Positions 1 through 7,743 are shown, numbered from the stretch's first letter. The stretch is DNA of 14,214 nucleotides from CAKUFA01 sp963627465 (GCA_963627465.1 CAVGBO010000070.1:1-14214), one strand, 5' to 3'. The notes: a model not told the origin generated them from the sequence alone. A program made the numbers and translations.

Positions 1-426
1 CAGAATCAAGTACAGAACATATTATTGATCACTGATTTATCTGGGTTAGCAACCGCCGGTGAATGGGCAGGATTGAAGGCCATCGCCATGGTGCGTTCCT
101 GTGTCACCATTGGGGAAATGGAAACAACCGAAACTCGATGCGCCATTACATCGTTGACAGACATCGATGCCTTTGCCACTGCCATGCGCAGGCACTGGAG
201 CATTGAAAATGGGTTGCATTATTGCCTGGACGCATCTTTCCGAGAGGATCATTCCCGCATTAGGAAAGATCACGCTCCGGAAAACATGGCTGTTATCCGG
301 CGTATGGTATTGTCCGCATTAAAGCAGCTTCCGATGCCAAAGAAGACTTCTGTGAAGCGGCTGAGGAAAATTTACGCTTATGACATAAATTTGCTTGCCG
401 AGGCGATGAACTTCATACTTTTGTAA
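1..426 (+). CDS. ISAs1-family transposase, C-terminal part (5' end outside window)
   Basis: The reading frame is open from the first base and ends at TAA 424-426, leaving about 141 residues. The visible part matches the C-terminal half of ISAs1-family (H-repeat-associated) DDE transposases. It has a W-x-G-L-K-x-I segment near the start, then the signature R-H-W-S-I-E-N-G-L-H, L-D-A-S-F-R-E-D and S-R-I-R-K, then A-P-E-N-M-A-V-I-R-R. The Glu of the I-E-N motif is the expected third acidic catalytic residue; the two Asp residues would lie upstream, outside the window. Full-length members are roughly 370-440 residues, so about one third is visible. No frameshift or internal stop is seen, so the 3' end at least is intact. 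Family assignment is strong; whether the whole element is functional cannot be judged here. Confidence 0.88.
   Translation, partial: QNQVQNILLITDLSGLATAGEWAGLKAIAMVRSCVTIGEMETTETRCAITSLTDIDAFATAMRRHWSIENGLHYCLDASFREDHSRIRKDHAPENMAVIRRMVLSALKQLPMPKKTSVKRLRKIYAYDINLLAEAMNFILL
1..426 (+). mobile_element. ISAs1-type insertion sequence, right-hand portion
   Basis: This is the right-hand part of an insertion sequence, inferred from its transposase. The right terminal inverted repeat should lie just after the stop codon, probably between 427 and the pyrG -35 box at 466. It cannot be placed without the left end, which is outside the window. No target-site duplication can be tested. Confidence 0.6.
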
Positions 427-465
427 TATGACGTTGGGACTTCGCCATTTCCGTGAGTTCCACCC

Positions 466-494
466 TTGACAGAACGGAACCCGACCTTTACAAT
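466..494 (+). promoter_or_regulatory. sigma-70/sigma-A type promoter of pyrG
   Basis: TTGACA (466-471) and TACAAT (489-494) are separated by 17 nt, a near-consensus promoter. The predicted start is near 500-502, giving a leader of only about 36 nt before pyrG. That is too short to hold the terminator-attenuator known for pyrG in Bacillus. The promoter begins 40 nt after the insertion-sequence stop codon. Confidence 0.8.
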
Positions 495-522
495 GAAGAA
501 GGAATCATGAATCGGACGAAAT

Positions 523-528
523 AAGGAG
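523..528 (+). promoter_or_regulatory. ribosome binding site fixing the pyrG start
   Basis: AAGGAG lies 8 nt before ATG 537. An in-frame TTG at 531 would sit only 2 nt from it, so ATG 537 is chosen. Confidence 0.85.
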
Positions 529-536
529 CGTTGACC

Positions 537-2132
537 ATGGCGACCAAATATGTGTTTGTTACCGGCGGCGTTGTTTCTTCCTTGGGGAAGGGCATCACGG
601 CCGCTTCTTTGGGACGGCTGCTGGAAGCACGGGGATATAAGGTATCGATGCAGAAGTGCGATCCTTATTACAATGTGGATCCGGGGCTTCTGTCTCCTTT
701 GCAGCACGGCGAAGCCTTCATCACGGATGATGGCGTGGCGGCAGACTTGGATCTTGGTCACTATGAACGCTTTACTGATGTGAATCTGCGGGGCGAAGCC
801 AGCGTTACCACCGGTAAGGTGCATAAGCGGATTATGGAGCGGGAACTGCGTGGCGAGTATCACGGTGGCACTGTGCAGGTTATTCCCCATGTGACGGATG
901 AAATCAAGAGCAGAATCAAACTGGCAGCAATAAACAGCGGCGCAGATGTTGCCATCATTGAAATCGGTGGCGTCGTCGGTGATATGGAATCTTCTCCTTT
1001 TATGGAAGCCATTCGCCAAATGAAATGGGAGGTAGGGGAGCATAATACCTGCTTTGTCCATGTCACCCTGCTGCCTTATTTGAATGCTGCGGGAGAAATG
1101 AAGACCAAGCCCACACAGCACAGCGTAAAGACCATGCGTGCTATTGGCATTCAGCCGGATGTGATTGTTTGCCGCACTGAACTGCCCATTACCACAGAGG
1201 CTAAGGATAAGATTGCCCTTTTCTGCAATGTGAAAACGGGTAACGTGGTACAGAATGCGGATGCTCCTACCCTGTACGACGTGCCGCTGATGCTGGAAAA
1301 GGAAGGCTTTGCGGATATCGTTTGCAAGGAACTTGCATTGCCGGTGACCGTTCCGGATTTGACCGAATGGAAAGACATGGTGCAGCGCTACACCCATCCT
1401 GAAGGCGAAGTCTCCATTGCTCTCGTTGGCAAATATGTGGAGCTTCACGATGCCTATCTGTCTGTGGCAGAAGCCATGACCCACGCAGGTATTGCGAACC
1501 TGACCAGTGTGAATCTGGACTGGATTAACTCGGAAGATATTTCAGACGAAAATGCGGCAGAGAAGCTCGCCAAATACGATGGCATCCTGCTGCCGGGCGG
1601 CTACGGTGACCGTGGAGCAGAGGGCATTATTGCAACGGCTCGCTACGCACGGGAACAGAAGAAGCCCTGCCTGATGATTGGCTTTGGCATGCAGCTCGGT
1701 GTTGTGGAGGCTGTACGTCACCTGCTTGGCTTGACTGATGCGAACTCCACGGAAGTGAAGCATGATTGTGACCCGGCTGTTGTGCGGATCCCGGACGACC
1801 GGGTGACGGCACTGAACGACAGTCGGCAGGCGGCACGTGTGGGCGGTATGGATGTGCGCTTGATTCCCGGCAAGCTTCATGACATTTATGGAGCAGATGT
1901 TATTCATGAACGTCACGAGAACCGCTACGAGATTGAACAAGGATTTGTTTCCATGCTGGAGGGCAAGGGAATGCACTTCACTGCTCAGGCTGTGGAGGGC
2001 AACTATCCTGAGGCATTTGAGCTGACCGACCATCCTTTCTATGTGGGCGTTATCTACCATCCTGAATTTATTTCTCGTCCCAATAAGGCACATCCGCTTT
2101 TCACAGCCTTCATCAAGGCTGCAAAGCACTAA
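537..2132 (+). CDS. pyrG: CTP synthase with a degenerate glutaminase site
   Basis: This cytosolic enzyme of pyrimidine synthesis makes CTP from UTP, ATP and a nitrogen donor. At 531 residues its length is normal. The N-terminal synthetase domain (about 1-270) keeps the P-loop S-S-L-G-K-G with Lys18, Lys40 in QKCDPY, Asp72 in DLDLGHYERF, Glu141 in EIGGVVGDMES, and the UTP-binding K-T-K-P-T-Q-H-S-V-K. The C-terminal class I glutamine amidotransferase domain (about 290-531) keeps PGGYGDRG and the His508/Glu510 pair in YHPEF. However, the nucleophile elbow, normally G-I-C-L-G-M-Q, reads M-I-G-F-G-M-Q, so the catalytic Cys is Gly382. The usual G-G-T-M-R-L-G is also changed, to G-G-M-D-V-R-L-I. I infer loss of glutamine hydrolysis with ammonia-dependent synthesis retained; a specialised paralogue is the alternative. 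The start is ATG 537, set by AAGGAG. It is probably co-transcribed with the methyltransferase gene 15 nt downstream. Confidence 0.95.
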   Translation: MATKYVFVTGGVVSSLGKGITAASLGRLLEARGYKVSMQKCDPYYNVDPGLLSPLQHGEAFITDDGVAADLDLGHYERFTDVNLRGEASVTTGKVHKRIMERELRGEYHGGTVQVIPHVTDEIKSRIKLAAINSGADVAIIEIGGVVGDMESSPFMEAIRQMKWEVGEHNTCFVHVTLLPYLNAAGEMKTKPTQHSVKTMRAIGIQPDVIVCRTELPITTEAKDKIALFCNVKTGNVVQNADAPTLYDVPLMLEKEGFADIVCKELALPVTVPDLTEWKDMVQRYTHPEGEVSIALVGKYVELHDAYLSVAEAMTHAGIANLTSVNLDWINSEDISDENAAEKLAKYDGILLPGGYGDRGAEGIIATARYAREQKKPCLMIGFGMQLGVVEAVRHLLGLTDANSTEVKHDCDPAVVRIPDDRVTALNDSRQAARVGGMDVRLIPGKLHDIYGADVIHERHENRYEIEQGFVSMLEGKGMHFTAQAVEGNYPEAFELTDHPFYVGVIYHPEFISRPNKAHPLFTAFIKAAKH

Positions 2133-2136
2133 GTGT

Positions 2137-2141
2137 GGAGG
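2137..2141 (+). promoter_or_regulatory. ribosome binding site fixing the methyltransferase start
   Basis: GGAGG lies 6 nt before ATG 2148. An in-frame GTG at 2133 lies upstream of this site and has none of its own, so ATG 2148 is preferred. Confidence 0.75.
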
Positions 2142-2147
2142 CAAACC

Positions 2148-3320
2148 ATGGCATCTGCAATTCTTATTCCCGGAAAAGAGAAACGTGTGTACAGCGGGCA
2201 TCCCTGGATCTTCCGCAGTGACATTGCGAAGGTAGAAGGAGATTTTGTCCCCGGTGACATTGTGGACGTGGTGTCCGCTAAAGGACGCTTCCTTGCAAAA
2301 GCTTATTACAACCCCCAGTCGCAGATTGCTTTGCGGATCATGAGTCTGAAGGACGAGCCGATTGACCGTGCATTCATCTTCCGGCGTGTCAAGGAAGCCG
2401 TGGATTACAGGCGTACCTTTGCTGATCTTCGCTCCTGCCGGCTGATTTTTGCGGAAAGCGACCGCCTGCCTGCTTTGATCGTTGATAGTTTTGGTGATGT
2501 GCTGGTGCTTCAGTGCCTGGCACTGGGCATGGAACGTTTCAAGCAGGATGTGGTGGATGCTTTGGTGGAAGAAGTGCATCCTGCCGGCATCTGGGAGCGG
2601 AATGACGTGCCTGTCCGCAAGCTGGAAGGCATGGAAATGACCACAGGACTCCTATACGGCGAAGTGCCCGACCGGGTGGAAATGATCGAAAACGGCGTGC
2701 ATTTCTGGGTGGATGTAAAGGAAGGGCAGAAAACCGGTTTCTTCCTAGATCAAAAGGAGAACAGAGCGGCTATTGCGCCTTTTGTAAAGGGCAAAACGGT
2801 GCTGGACTGCTTCACCCATACAGGCAGCTTTGCTCTCCATGCGGGTTACTTTGGCGCTGCCGAAGTAACCGGCGTAGATATTTCTGGCTTTGCCTGCGAA
2901 TTCGCAACGGAGAACGCCAAGCTGAATCACCTGGAAGATCGAGTTCATTTCGTGGAAGCTAATGCATTCGATTTGTTGGGTCAGCAAAGCCGGGAGGGTA
3001 TCAAGTATGACGTGGTCATCCTTGATCCGCCTGCATTTACGAAGACTCGTTCCGCTATTGCCAGTGCAACCCGCGGCTACAAAGAAATCAATCTGCGTGC
3101 CATGAAGATGGTCAAGCCGGGCGGCTACCTGATTACATGCTCCTGCAGTCAGCATATTTTGCCGGATGCGTTCATGAACATCGTGCGTGACGCTGCACAT
3201 GACGCCCATGTGCAGCTGCGGCAGGTGGAGTATCGCACACAAGGAAAAGATCATCCCATTCTGCCGGCTGCCCCTGAAACCCAGTATTTGAAGTGCGGCA
3301 TCTTCCAAATTTTTGATTGA
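2148..3320 (+). CDS. rlmI: RlmI/RlmK-family class I SAM-dependent 23S rRNA (cytosine-C5) methyltransferase
   Basis: This 390-residue protein has the layout of the RlmI/YccW family. An N-terminal PUA-like RNA-binding domain (about 1-75, with G-H-P-W-I-F) is followed by a central region and a Rossmann-fold methyltransferase (about 190-390). SAM-binding motif I is seen as V-L-D-C-F-T-H-T-G-S-F, the acidic V-T-G-V-D-I-S follows, and motif IV is D-P-P-A-F-T-K (Asp293). The C-S-C-S motif (Cys331, Cys333) supplies the expected catalytic Cys for C5 methylation. In Escherichia coli RlmI modifies C1962 of 23S rRNA; the exact target here is inferred from family membership. The gene follows pyrG by 15 nt and has no promoter of its own that I can see. 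No convincing hairpin terminator follows it, only a short T run near 3349-3354. Confidence 0.88.
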   Translation: MASAILIPGKEKRVYSGHPWIFRSDIAKVEGDFVPGDIVDVVSAKGRFLAKAYYNPQSQIALRIMSLKDEPIDRAFIFRRVKEAVDYRRTFADLRSCRLIFAESDRLPALIVDSFGDVLVLQCLALGMERFKQDVVDALVEEVHPAGIWERNDVPVRKLEGMEMTTGLLYGEVPDRVEMIENGVHFWVDVKEGQKTGFFLDQKENRAAIAPFVKGKTVLDCFTHTGSFALHAGYFGAAEVTGVDISGFACEFATENAKLNHLEDRVHFVEANAFDLLGQQSREGIKYDVVILDPPAFTKTRSAIASATRGYKEINLRAMKMVKPGGYLITCSCSQHILPDAFMNIVRDAAHDAHVQLRQVEYRTQGKDHPILPAAPETQYLKCGIFQIFD

Positions 3321-3396
3321 TAAGCAGTATTCCGATGGGTTTTCAGACTTTTTTCATGCTTTTATTGCAATATAACCAAAAGGAAGTCGAACGGTC

Positions 3397-3425
3397 TTGC
3401 AAAAAGCGGAAAAAGATTGTATAAT
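3397..3425 (+). promoter_or_regulatory. ppdK promoter
   Basis: TTGCAA (3397-3402) and a perfect TATAAT (3420-3425) are 17 nt apart. The predicted transcript start near 3432 gives a leader of roughly 93 nt ahead of ppdK. Confidence 0.82.
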
Positions 3426-3444
3426 CCAAGGGATATGTGAAAGA

Positions 3445-3499
3445 ACTGCCCATATGCGGTAACAGAACCGCATCGGCAGTCGCAGGATTCTGTCCTGCG
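3445..3499 (+). promoter_or_regulatory. ppdK leader with two tandem hairpins
   Basis: The first hairpin has an outer stem ACTGCC (3445-3450) with GGCAGT (3475-3480) and an inner stem ATGCGGT (3454-3460) with ACCGCAT (3467-3473), with a 6-nt loop. Directly abutting it, CGCAGGA (3481-3487) pairs with TCCTGCG (3493-3499) around a 5-nt loop. All arms are perfect complements. No T run follows, so these are not intrinsic terminators. They end 12 nt before the Shine-Dalgarno sequence. The TCCT of the last arm could also pair with the AGGA of the ribosome binding site, so a translation-control or mRNA-stability role is possible. I recognise no known riboswitch class. Confidence 0.6.
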
Positions 3500-3510
3500 A
3501 AAAGTGAACA

Positions 3511-3516
3511 AGGAGG
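3511..3516 (+). promoter_or_regulatory. ribosome binding site fixing the ppdK start
   Basis: A perfect AGGAGG lies 8 nt before ATG 3525. An in-frame GTG at 3504 lies upstream of it and is rejected as a start. Confidence 0.88.
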
Positions 3517-3524
3517 AGTTTCCC

Positions 3525-6170
3525 ATGGAGAAGAAGTATGTTTACCTCTTCACGGAAGGCAACGCAAACATGCGTGAGCTGCTGGGCGGCAAGGGTGCCA
3601 ACTTGGCTGAAATGACCAACATTGGTCTGCCTGTGCCTCAGGGCTTCACCATTTCTACCGAAGCCTGCACTCGCTACTACACCGATGGTAAGGTCATCGC
3701 TTCCGACATCGAGGAGCAGATCTATGCCGCACTGGCCAAGACCGAAGAAATCGTCGGCAAGAAGTTCGGCGATGAACACGATCCTTGGCTGGTTTCCGTG
3801 CGTTCTGGTGCTCGTGCTTCCATGCCCGGCATGATGGATACCATCCTGAACCTGGGTCTGAACGACGTGTCCGTAAAGGGTCTTGCAAAGCTGACCGATA
3901 ACGAGCACTTCGCCTACGATGCTTATCGTCGTTTCATCGCCATGTTCTCTGACGTGGTAATGGAAATCAAGAAGAGCAAGTTCGAAGACGTTCTGGACGA
4001 GTTCAAGGAAAAGCGGGGCGTAAAGTTCGACCGTGACCTGACTGCTGATGACCTGAAGGAAGTTGTTGTTCGCTTTAAGGAAATCTACAAGGCAGAGAAG
4101 GGTGTTGACTTCCCCCAGGATCCTAAGGAACAGCTGATGGAGGCCATCAAGGCTGTGTTCCGTTCTTGGGACAATCCTCGTGCTATTTACTATCGCCGTA
4201 TGAATGACATTCCCGGCGACTGGGGCACTGCCGTTAACGTGCAGTCCATGGTCTTCGGCAACATGGGCGAAACTTCCGGCACCGGCGTTGCCTTCACCCG
4301 TAACCCCTCCACCGGCGAGAAGAAGCTGTACGGCGAGTACCTGCTGAACGCACAGGGCGAGGACGTTGTGGCTGGCATCCGTACACCTCAGCCCATCTCT
4401 CAGCTGCATGAGCAGATGCCTGAAGTGTATGACCAGTTCGTGAAGATCGCCAAGACCCTGGAAGATCACTATCGTGATATGCAGGATATGGAGTACACCA
4501 TCGAGCGTGGCAAGCTCTTCATGCTGCAGACCCGTAACGGCAAGCGTACCGCTCAGGCTGCTCTGAAGATCGCCGTTGATCTGGTGGATGAAGGCGTGCT
4601 GAGCGAAGAAGAAGCTGTGCTGAAGGTTGAACCCAAGCAGCTCGACAGCCTGCTGCACCCCAACTTCGATGCTGCTGCCATCAAGAAGGCTCCCGTGATT
4701 GCAAAGGGCTTGCCCGCATCTCCCGGTGCCGGCGCAGGTGCTATTTACTTCACTGCTGACGCTGCTGCAGAGCATGGCAAGAACAAGGAAAAGGTCATCC
4801 TGGTTCGTAAGGAAACCACGCCTGAAGATATCGAGGGCATGGACTTCTCCCAGGCTATTCTGACTGCATTCGGCGGCATGACTTCTCACGCTGCTGTTGT
4901 GGCTCGCGGCATGGGTCGTGCGGCTGTTGTAGGCTGCGGCGACTTGAAGTTTGACGAAGCCAACAACACCGTGACCATCGCTGGCAAGGTGTATCACGAG
5001 GGTGACTGCATCTCTGTTGACGGCTCCACCGGCAACGTGTACGACGGCCTGATCCCCACCGTGGAAGCTTCCATCTCCGGCGACTTCGCTCGCTTCATGG
5101 GCTGGGCTGACAAGGCTCGCAAGCTGCAGGTTCGCACCAACGCTGATACGCCTCGTGACACCAAGCAGGCTGTTGCCTTCGGTGCTGAAGGTATTGGTCT
5201 GTGCCGTACCGAGCACATGTTCTTCGAATCCACTCGTATCGCTGCCGTGCGTGAGATGATCCTGGCTGACACCAAGGAACAGCGCGAAAAGGCATTGGCA
5301 AAGATTCTGCCCATGCAGCAGGGTGACTTCGAGGCCATGTACAAGGCTCTGGAAGGCCGTCCCATGACCGTGCGTTATCTGGATCCGCCGCTCCACGAGT
5401 TCGTGCCCCATCTGGACATGACCGAAGAAATCGAAGAGCTGGCCAAGAACCTGGGCTACACCGTTGATCAGGTGAAGCAGAAGATCAACGCTCTCCACGA
5501 GTCCAATCCCATGATGGGTCACCGTGGCTGCCGTCTGGCCGTTACCTATCCTGAAATTGCTGAGATGCAGACCCGTGCAGTGCTGCAGGCTGCCATCAAC
5601 GTGAAGAAGGAATGCGGCTATGACATCGTGCCCGAAATCATGATTCCTCTGGTTGGTTCCAAGAAGGAATTGGCTTTCGTAAAGGGCATTGTGGACGAAA
5701 CTGCCAAGAAGGTCTTTGAAGAGCAGGGTGTTACCTTGGACTACCATGTGGGCACCATGATCGAGATTCCTCGTGCAGCTGTTACGGCTGACGAAATTGC
5801 TGAGGAAGCTGAGTTCTTCTCCTTCGGCACCAATGACTTGACCCAGATGACCTTTGGCTTCTCTCGTGACGATGCCGGTAAGTTCCTGGGTGCCTACTAC
5901 GATAACAAGATTTTCGAAAGCGATCCCTTCGCTCGTCTGGATACCGATGGCGTTGGCAAGCTGGTTGAAATGGCTGCAAAGCTTGGTCGTTCCACCCGTC
6001 CCAACATCAAGCTGGGCATCTGCGGCGAACACGGCGGCGATCCGAGCTCCATCATGTTCTGCCACAAGGTTGGCCTGAACTATGTGAGCTGCTCTCCTTT
6101 CCGTGTGCCGATCGCACGTCTGGCCGCTGCTCATGCTGCTATCCTGGAAAAGATGGCTGCTAAGAAGTAA
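3525..6170 (+). CDS. ppdK: pyruvate, phosphate dikinase
   Basis: This cytosolic enzyme interconverts pyruvate + ATP + Pi with phosphoenolpyruvate + AMP + PPi. In anaerobes it is used for PEP supply or for PPi-linked glycolysis. At 881 residues it has the usual bacterial length. The N-terminal ATP-grasp nucleotide-binding domain includes V-S-V-R-S-G-A-R-A-S-M-P-G-M-M-D-T. The central phosphohistidine domain contains G-G-M-T-S-H-A-A-V-V-A-R-G-M-G with catalytic His455 and neighbouring Thr453, the residue targeted by PPDK regulatory proteins in other organisms. The C-terminal TIM-barrel PEP/pyruvate domain has G-T-N-D-L-T-Q and I-C-G-E-H-G-G-D-P with Cys833. His455 is at the same number as in the Clostridium symbiosum enzyme. 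Codon use is strongly biased: no TTA, CTA or TCA codon occurs in the gene, which suggests very high expression. It is monocistronic, with its own promoter, structured leader and terminator. Confidence 0.97.
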   Translation: MEKKYVYLFTEGNANMRELLGGKGANLAEMTNIGLPVPQGFTISTEACTRYYTDGKVIASDIEEQIYAALAKTEEIVGKKFGDEHDPWLVSVRSGARASMPGMMDTILNLGLNDVSVKGLAKLTDNEHFAYDAYRRFIAMFSDVVMEIKKSKFEDVLDEFKEKRGVKFDRDLTADDLKEVVVRFKEIYKAEKGVDFPQDPKEQLMEAIKAVFRSWDNPRAIYYRRMNDIPGDWGTAVNVQSMVFGNMGETSGTGVAFTRNPSTGEKKLYGEYLLNAQGEDVVAGIRTPQPISQLHEQMPEVYDQFVKIAKTLEDHYRDMQDMEYTIERGKLFMLQTRNGKRTAQAALKIAVDLVDEGVLSEEEAVLKVEPKQLDSLLHPNFDAAAIKKAPVIAKGLPASPGAGAGAIYFTADAAAEHGKNKEKVILVRKETTPEDIEGMDFSQAILTAFGGMTSHAAVVARGMGRAAVVGCGDLKFDEANNTVTIAGKVYHEGDCISVDGSTGNVYDGLIPTVEASISGDFARFMGWADKARKLQVRTNADTPRDTKQAVAFGAEGIGLCRTEHMFFESTRIAAVREMILADTKEQREKALAKILPMQQGDFEAMYKALEGRPMTVRYLDPPLHEFVPHLDMTEEIEELAKNLGYTVDQVKQKINALHESNPMMGHRGCRLAVTYPEIAEMQTRAVLQAAINVKKECGYDIVPEIMIPLVGSKKELAFVKGIVDETAKKVFEEQGVTLDYHVGTMIEIPRAAVTADEIAEEAEFFSFGTNDLTQMTFGFSRDDAGKFLGAYYDNKIFESDPFARLDTDGVGKLVEMAAKLGRSTRPNIKLGICGEHGGDPSSIMFCHKVGLNYVSCSPFRVPIARLAAAHAAILEKMAAKK

Positions 6171-6185
6171 TTTGGTTTTCTTTCG

Positions 6186-6221
6186 CCCCACCGTTTCGCA
6201 AGTTTCGGTGGGGTTTTCTTT
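6186..6221 (+). terminator. intrinsic terminator of ppdK
   Basis: CCCCACCG (6186-6193) and CGGTGGGG (6206-6213) form a perfect 8-bp stem with a 12-nt loop. It is followed at once by TTTTCTTT. It starts 16 nt after the ppdK stop codon. Confidence 0.92.
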
Positions 6222-6306
6222 AGCCTGAATGCATTATAGTATTTTGATAGACCATGTATGCACCGTCAACAGAAAACCATGAGCAAAAGCCAGAGGCATC
6301 ATTGCT

Positions 6307-6366
6307 GAAAAACAACTAGCCCATCAATCCCTGCTTACGTTGACGTAAATAGGGGATTGATGGGCT
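6307..6366 (-). terminator. intrinsic terminator of the MATE gene (minus strand)
   Basis: AGCCCATCAATCCC (6318-6331) and its exact complement at 6353-6366 form a 14-bp stem. A further small stem, TTACGT/ACGTAA (6335-6340 and 6343-6348), sits in the loop. Read on the minus strand, the stem is followed by AGTTGTTTTTC (6317-6307), a usable U tract. On the plus strand no T run follows. It begins about 30 nt past the MATE stop codon. Confidence 0.8.
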
Positions 6367-6396
6367 TCAAACGCTAATCGTTCCACTTATAGGATT

Positions 6397-7743
6397 TTAT
6401 GGCTTTTCATATCCGTGAATCCAGTCTGCCTTCAGATAATACACCGTGAAACAAACCGTGGACAGACTCCATGTGAAGGGGTACACCCAGAAAATCGTTT
6501 GCATTTCCCGGAACAAGGGAACCATAATCACCAAATACGTAATGCGGATAATACACCAGCAGCCAAGCATCACAAACATGGGCACCGTGGACTTGCCTGC
6601 GCCTCGCAGAACGCCTGCTGCGCCGTGGGAAAACGCCAGCAGAAAATAAAACAGGGTGATGGTTCGTGCCTGCTGCACGCCAACAGCAATGACGGAAGGA
6701 TCGCTGTCAAAGGCACCAATTAAAAGGGGAGCAAAGGCGTAGAAGACAACGCCAATCAACTCAGAGAGAATAATGCAGCAGGCAATACCAAAGCGAGCAC
6801 CCTTCTTGGCTCTGTCATACTGCTTGGCACCTAGATTCTGACCGATGAAGGTAGACATGGCCATGGCAAAGCTGGTAATCGGCAAAAATGCGAAGCCTTC
6901 AATCTTGGAATAGGCGCTGCATCCTGCCATGGCAACGGAGCCGAAGGCGTTGATATTGCTCTGCACCACCGTATTGGCCAAAGAAATGATGGAGTTTTGC
7001 AGTCCGGAGGGAACGCCCAGCTTCAGAATCTCCATCAAGGTTGTGCGGTGCAGGGAGATCTTTTTCGGGAATAGACGCCAGGGGTCTGTAACGTGGCAAA
7101 GCAGCCTAAGCCCCAGGAAGGCACTTACAGCCTGAGAAATGACCGTTGCCCATGCTGCACCGGCAATACCCCATTGCAGCACAGCAACAAACAGAAGATC
7201 CAGTACCACGTTAATGACAGAAGATAGAATCAAAAAATAAAGGGGATGCTTGCTGTCACCAACAGCATTAAAAATGCCATTAGAAACGTTGTACATCACG
7301 CTGGCAAGCACACCGATAAAGTAAATGCGCAAATAGGTGATGGATGTGGGCAGCACATCATCCGGCGTTCCCATTAGCCTTAGGATCGACGGCGTCAATG
7401 TTATGCCGACCAGTGTCAGCAGCAGCCCACAAATCAGACCAAAGGCAACCGTGGTGTGAACGGCTCTGCTGATGTTCTCATCATCCCTGGCGCCTACATA
7501 GCGGGATACAACCACGCCGGCACCAAGGAAAATGCCGTTGACTAGACCGACCAGCAGGAACGTAAGGCTACCCGATGAGCCAACCGCAGCAAGAGCCTGG
7601 CTGCCAATAAAATTACCAACCACCAAGGAATCAACCACGTTATACAGCTGTTGGAAAAGGTTCCCCCAGAAAACAGGCAGCGCAAACCGAATGATTTTTT
7701 TGCTGATTGACCCCTCTGTCATCAGCGTGGAATCGTCATGCAT
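6397..7743 (-). CDS. MATE-family multidrug/cation efflux transporter
   Basis: This 448-residue integral membrane protein fits the multidrug and toxic compound extrusion family, which exports organic cations or drugs using a Na+ or H+ gradient. It has about 12 hydrophobic segments in two related halves. The N-terminal signature is typical: P-V-F-W-G-N-L-F-Q-Q-L-Y-N-V-V-D, then V-V-G-N-F-I-G-S-Q-A-L-A-A-V-G. The second half repeats the pattern, with L-G-V-P-S-G-L-Q-N-S and F-I-G-Q-N-L-G-A-K. The start is placed at Met (7743), preceded by TCGAGG 11 nt upstream and by a good minus-strand promoter. The frame stays open to 7953, but that extension crosses the promoter and is not hydrophobic or conserved-looking. 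The substrate cannot be told from sequence. It is divergent from ppk1 and convergent with ppdK. Confidence 0.93.
   Translation of the reverse strand: MHDDSTLMTEGSISKKIIRFALPVFWGNLFQQLYNVVDSLVVGNFIGSQALAAVGSSGSLTFLLVGLVNGIFLGAGVVVSRYVGARDDENISRAVHTTVAFGLICGLLLTLVGITLTPSILRLMGTPDDVLPTSITYLRIYFIGVLASVMYNVSNGIFNAVGDSKHPLYFLILSSVINVVLDLLFVAVLQWGIAGAAWATVISQAVSAFLGLRLLCHVTDPWRLFPKKISLHRTTLMEILKLGVPSGLQNSIISLANTVVQSNINAFGSVAMAGCSAYSKIEGFAFLPITSFAMAMSTFIGQNLGAKQYDRAKKGARFGIACCIILSELIGVVFYAFAPLLIGAFDSDPSVIAVGVQQARTITLFYFLLAFSHGAAGVLRGAGKSTVPMFVMLGCWCIIRITYLVIMVPLFREMQTIFWVYPFTWSLSTVCFTVYYLKADWIHGYEKP

Noticed and set aside
378..1484. 368-codon minus-strand frame over the start of pyrG
   Set aside because: It is an in-register shadow of pyrG with no recognisable domain. 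It also covers the pyrG promoter.
3354..6191. 945-codon open frame on the minus strand across ppdK
   Set aside because: It is the in-register complement of ppdK and exists because ppdK uses no TTA, CTA or TCA codons. The product is not recognisable and ppdK matches its family end to end.
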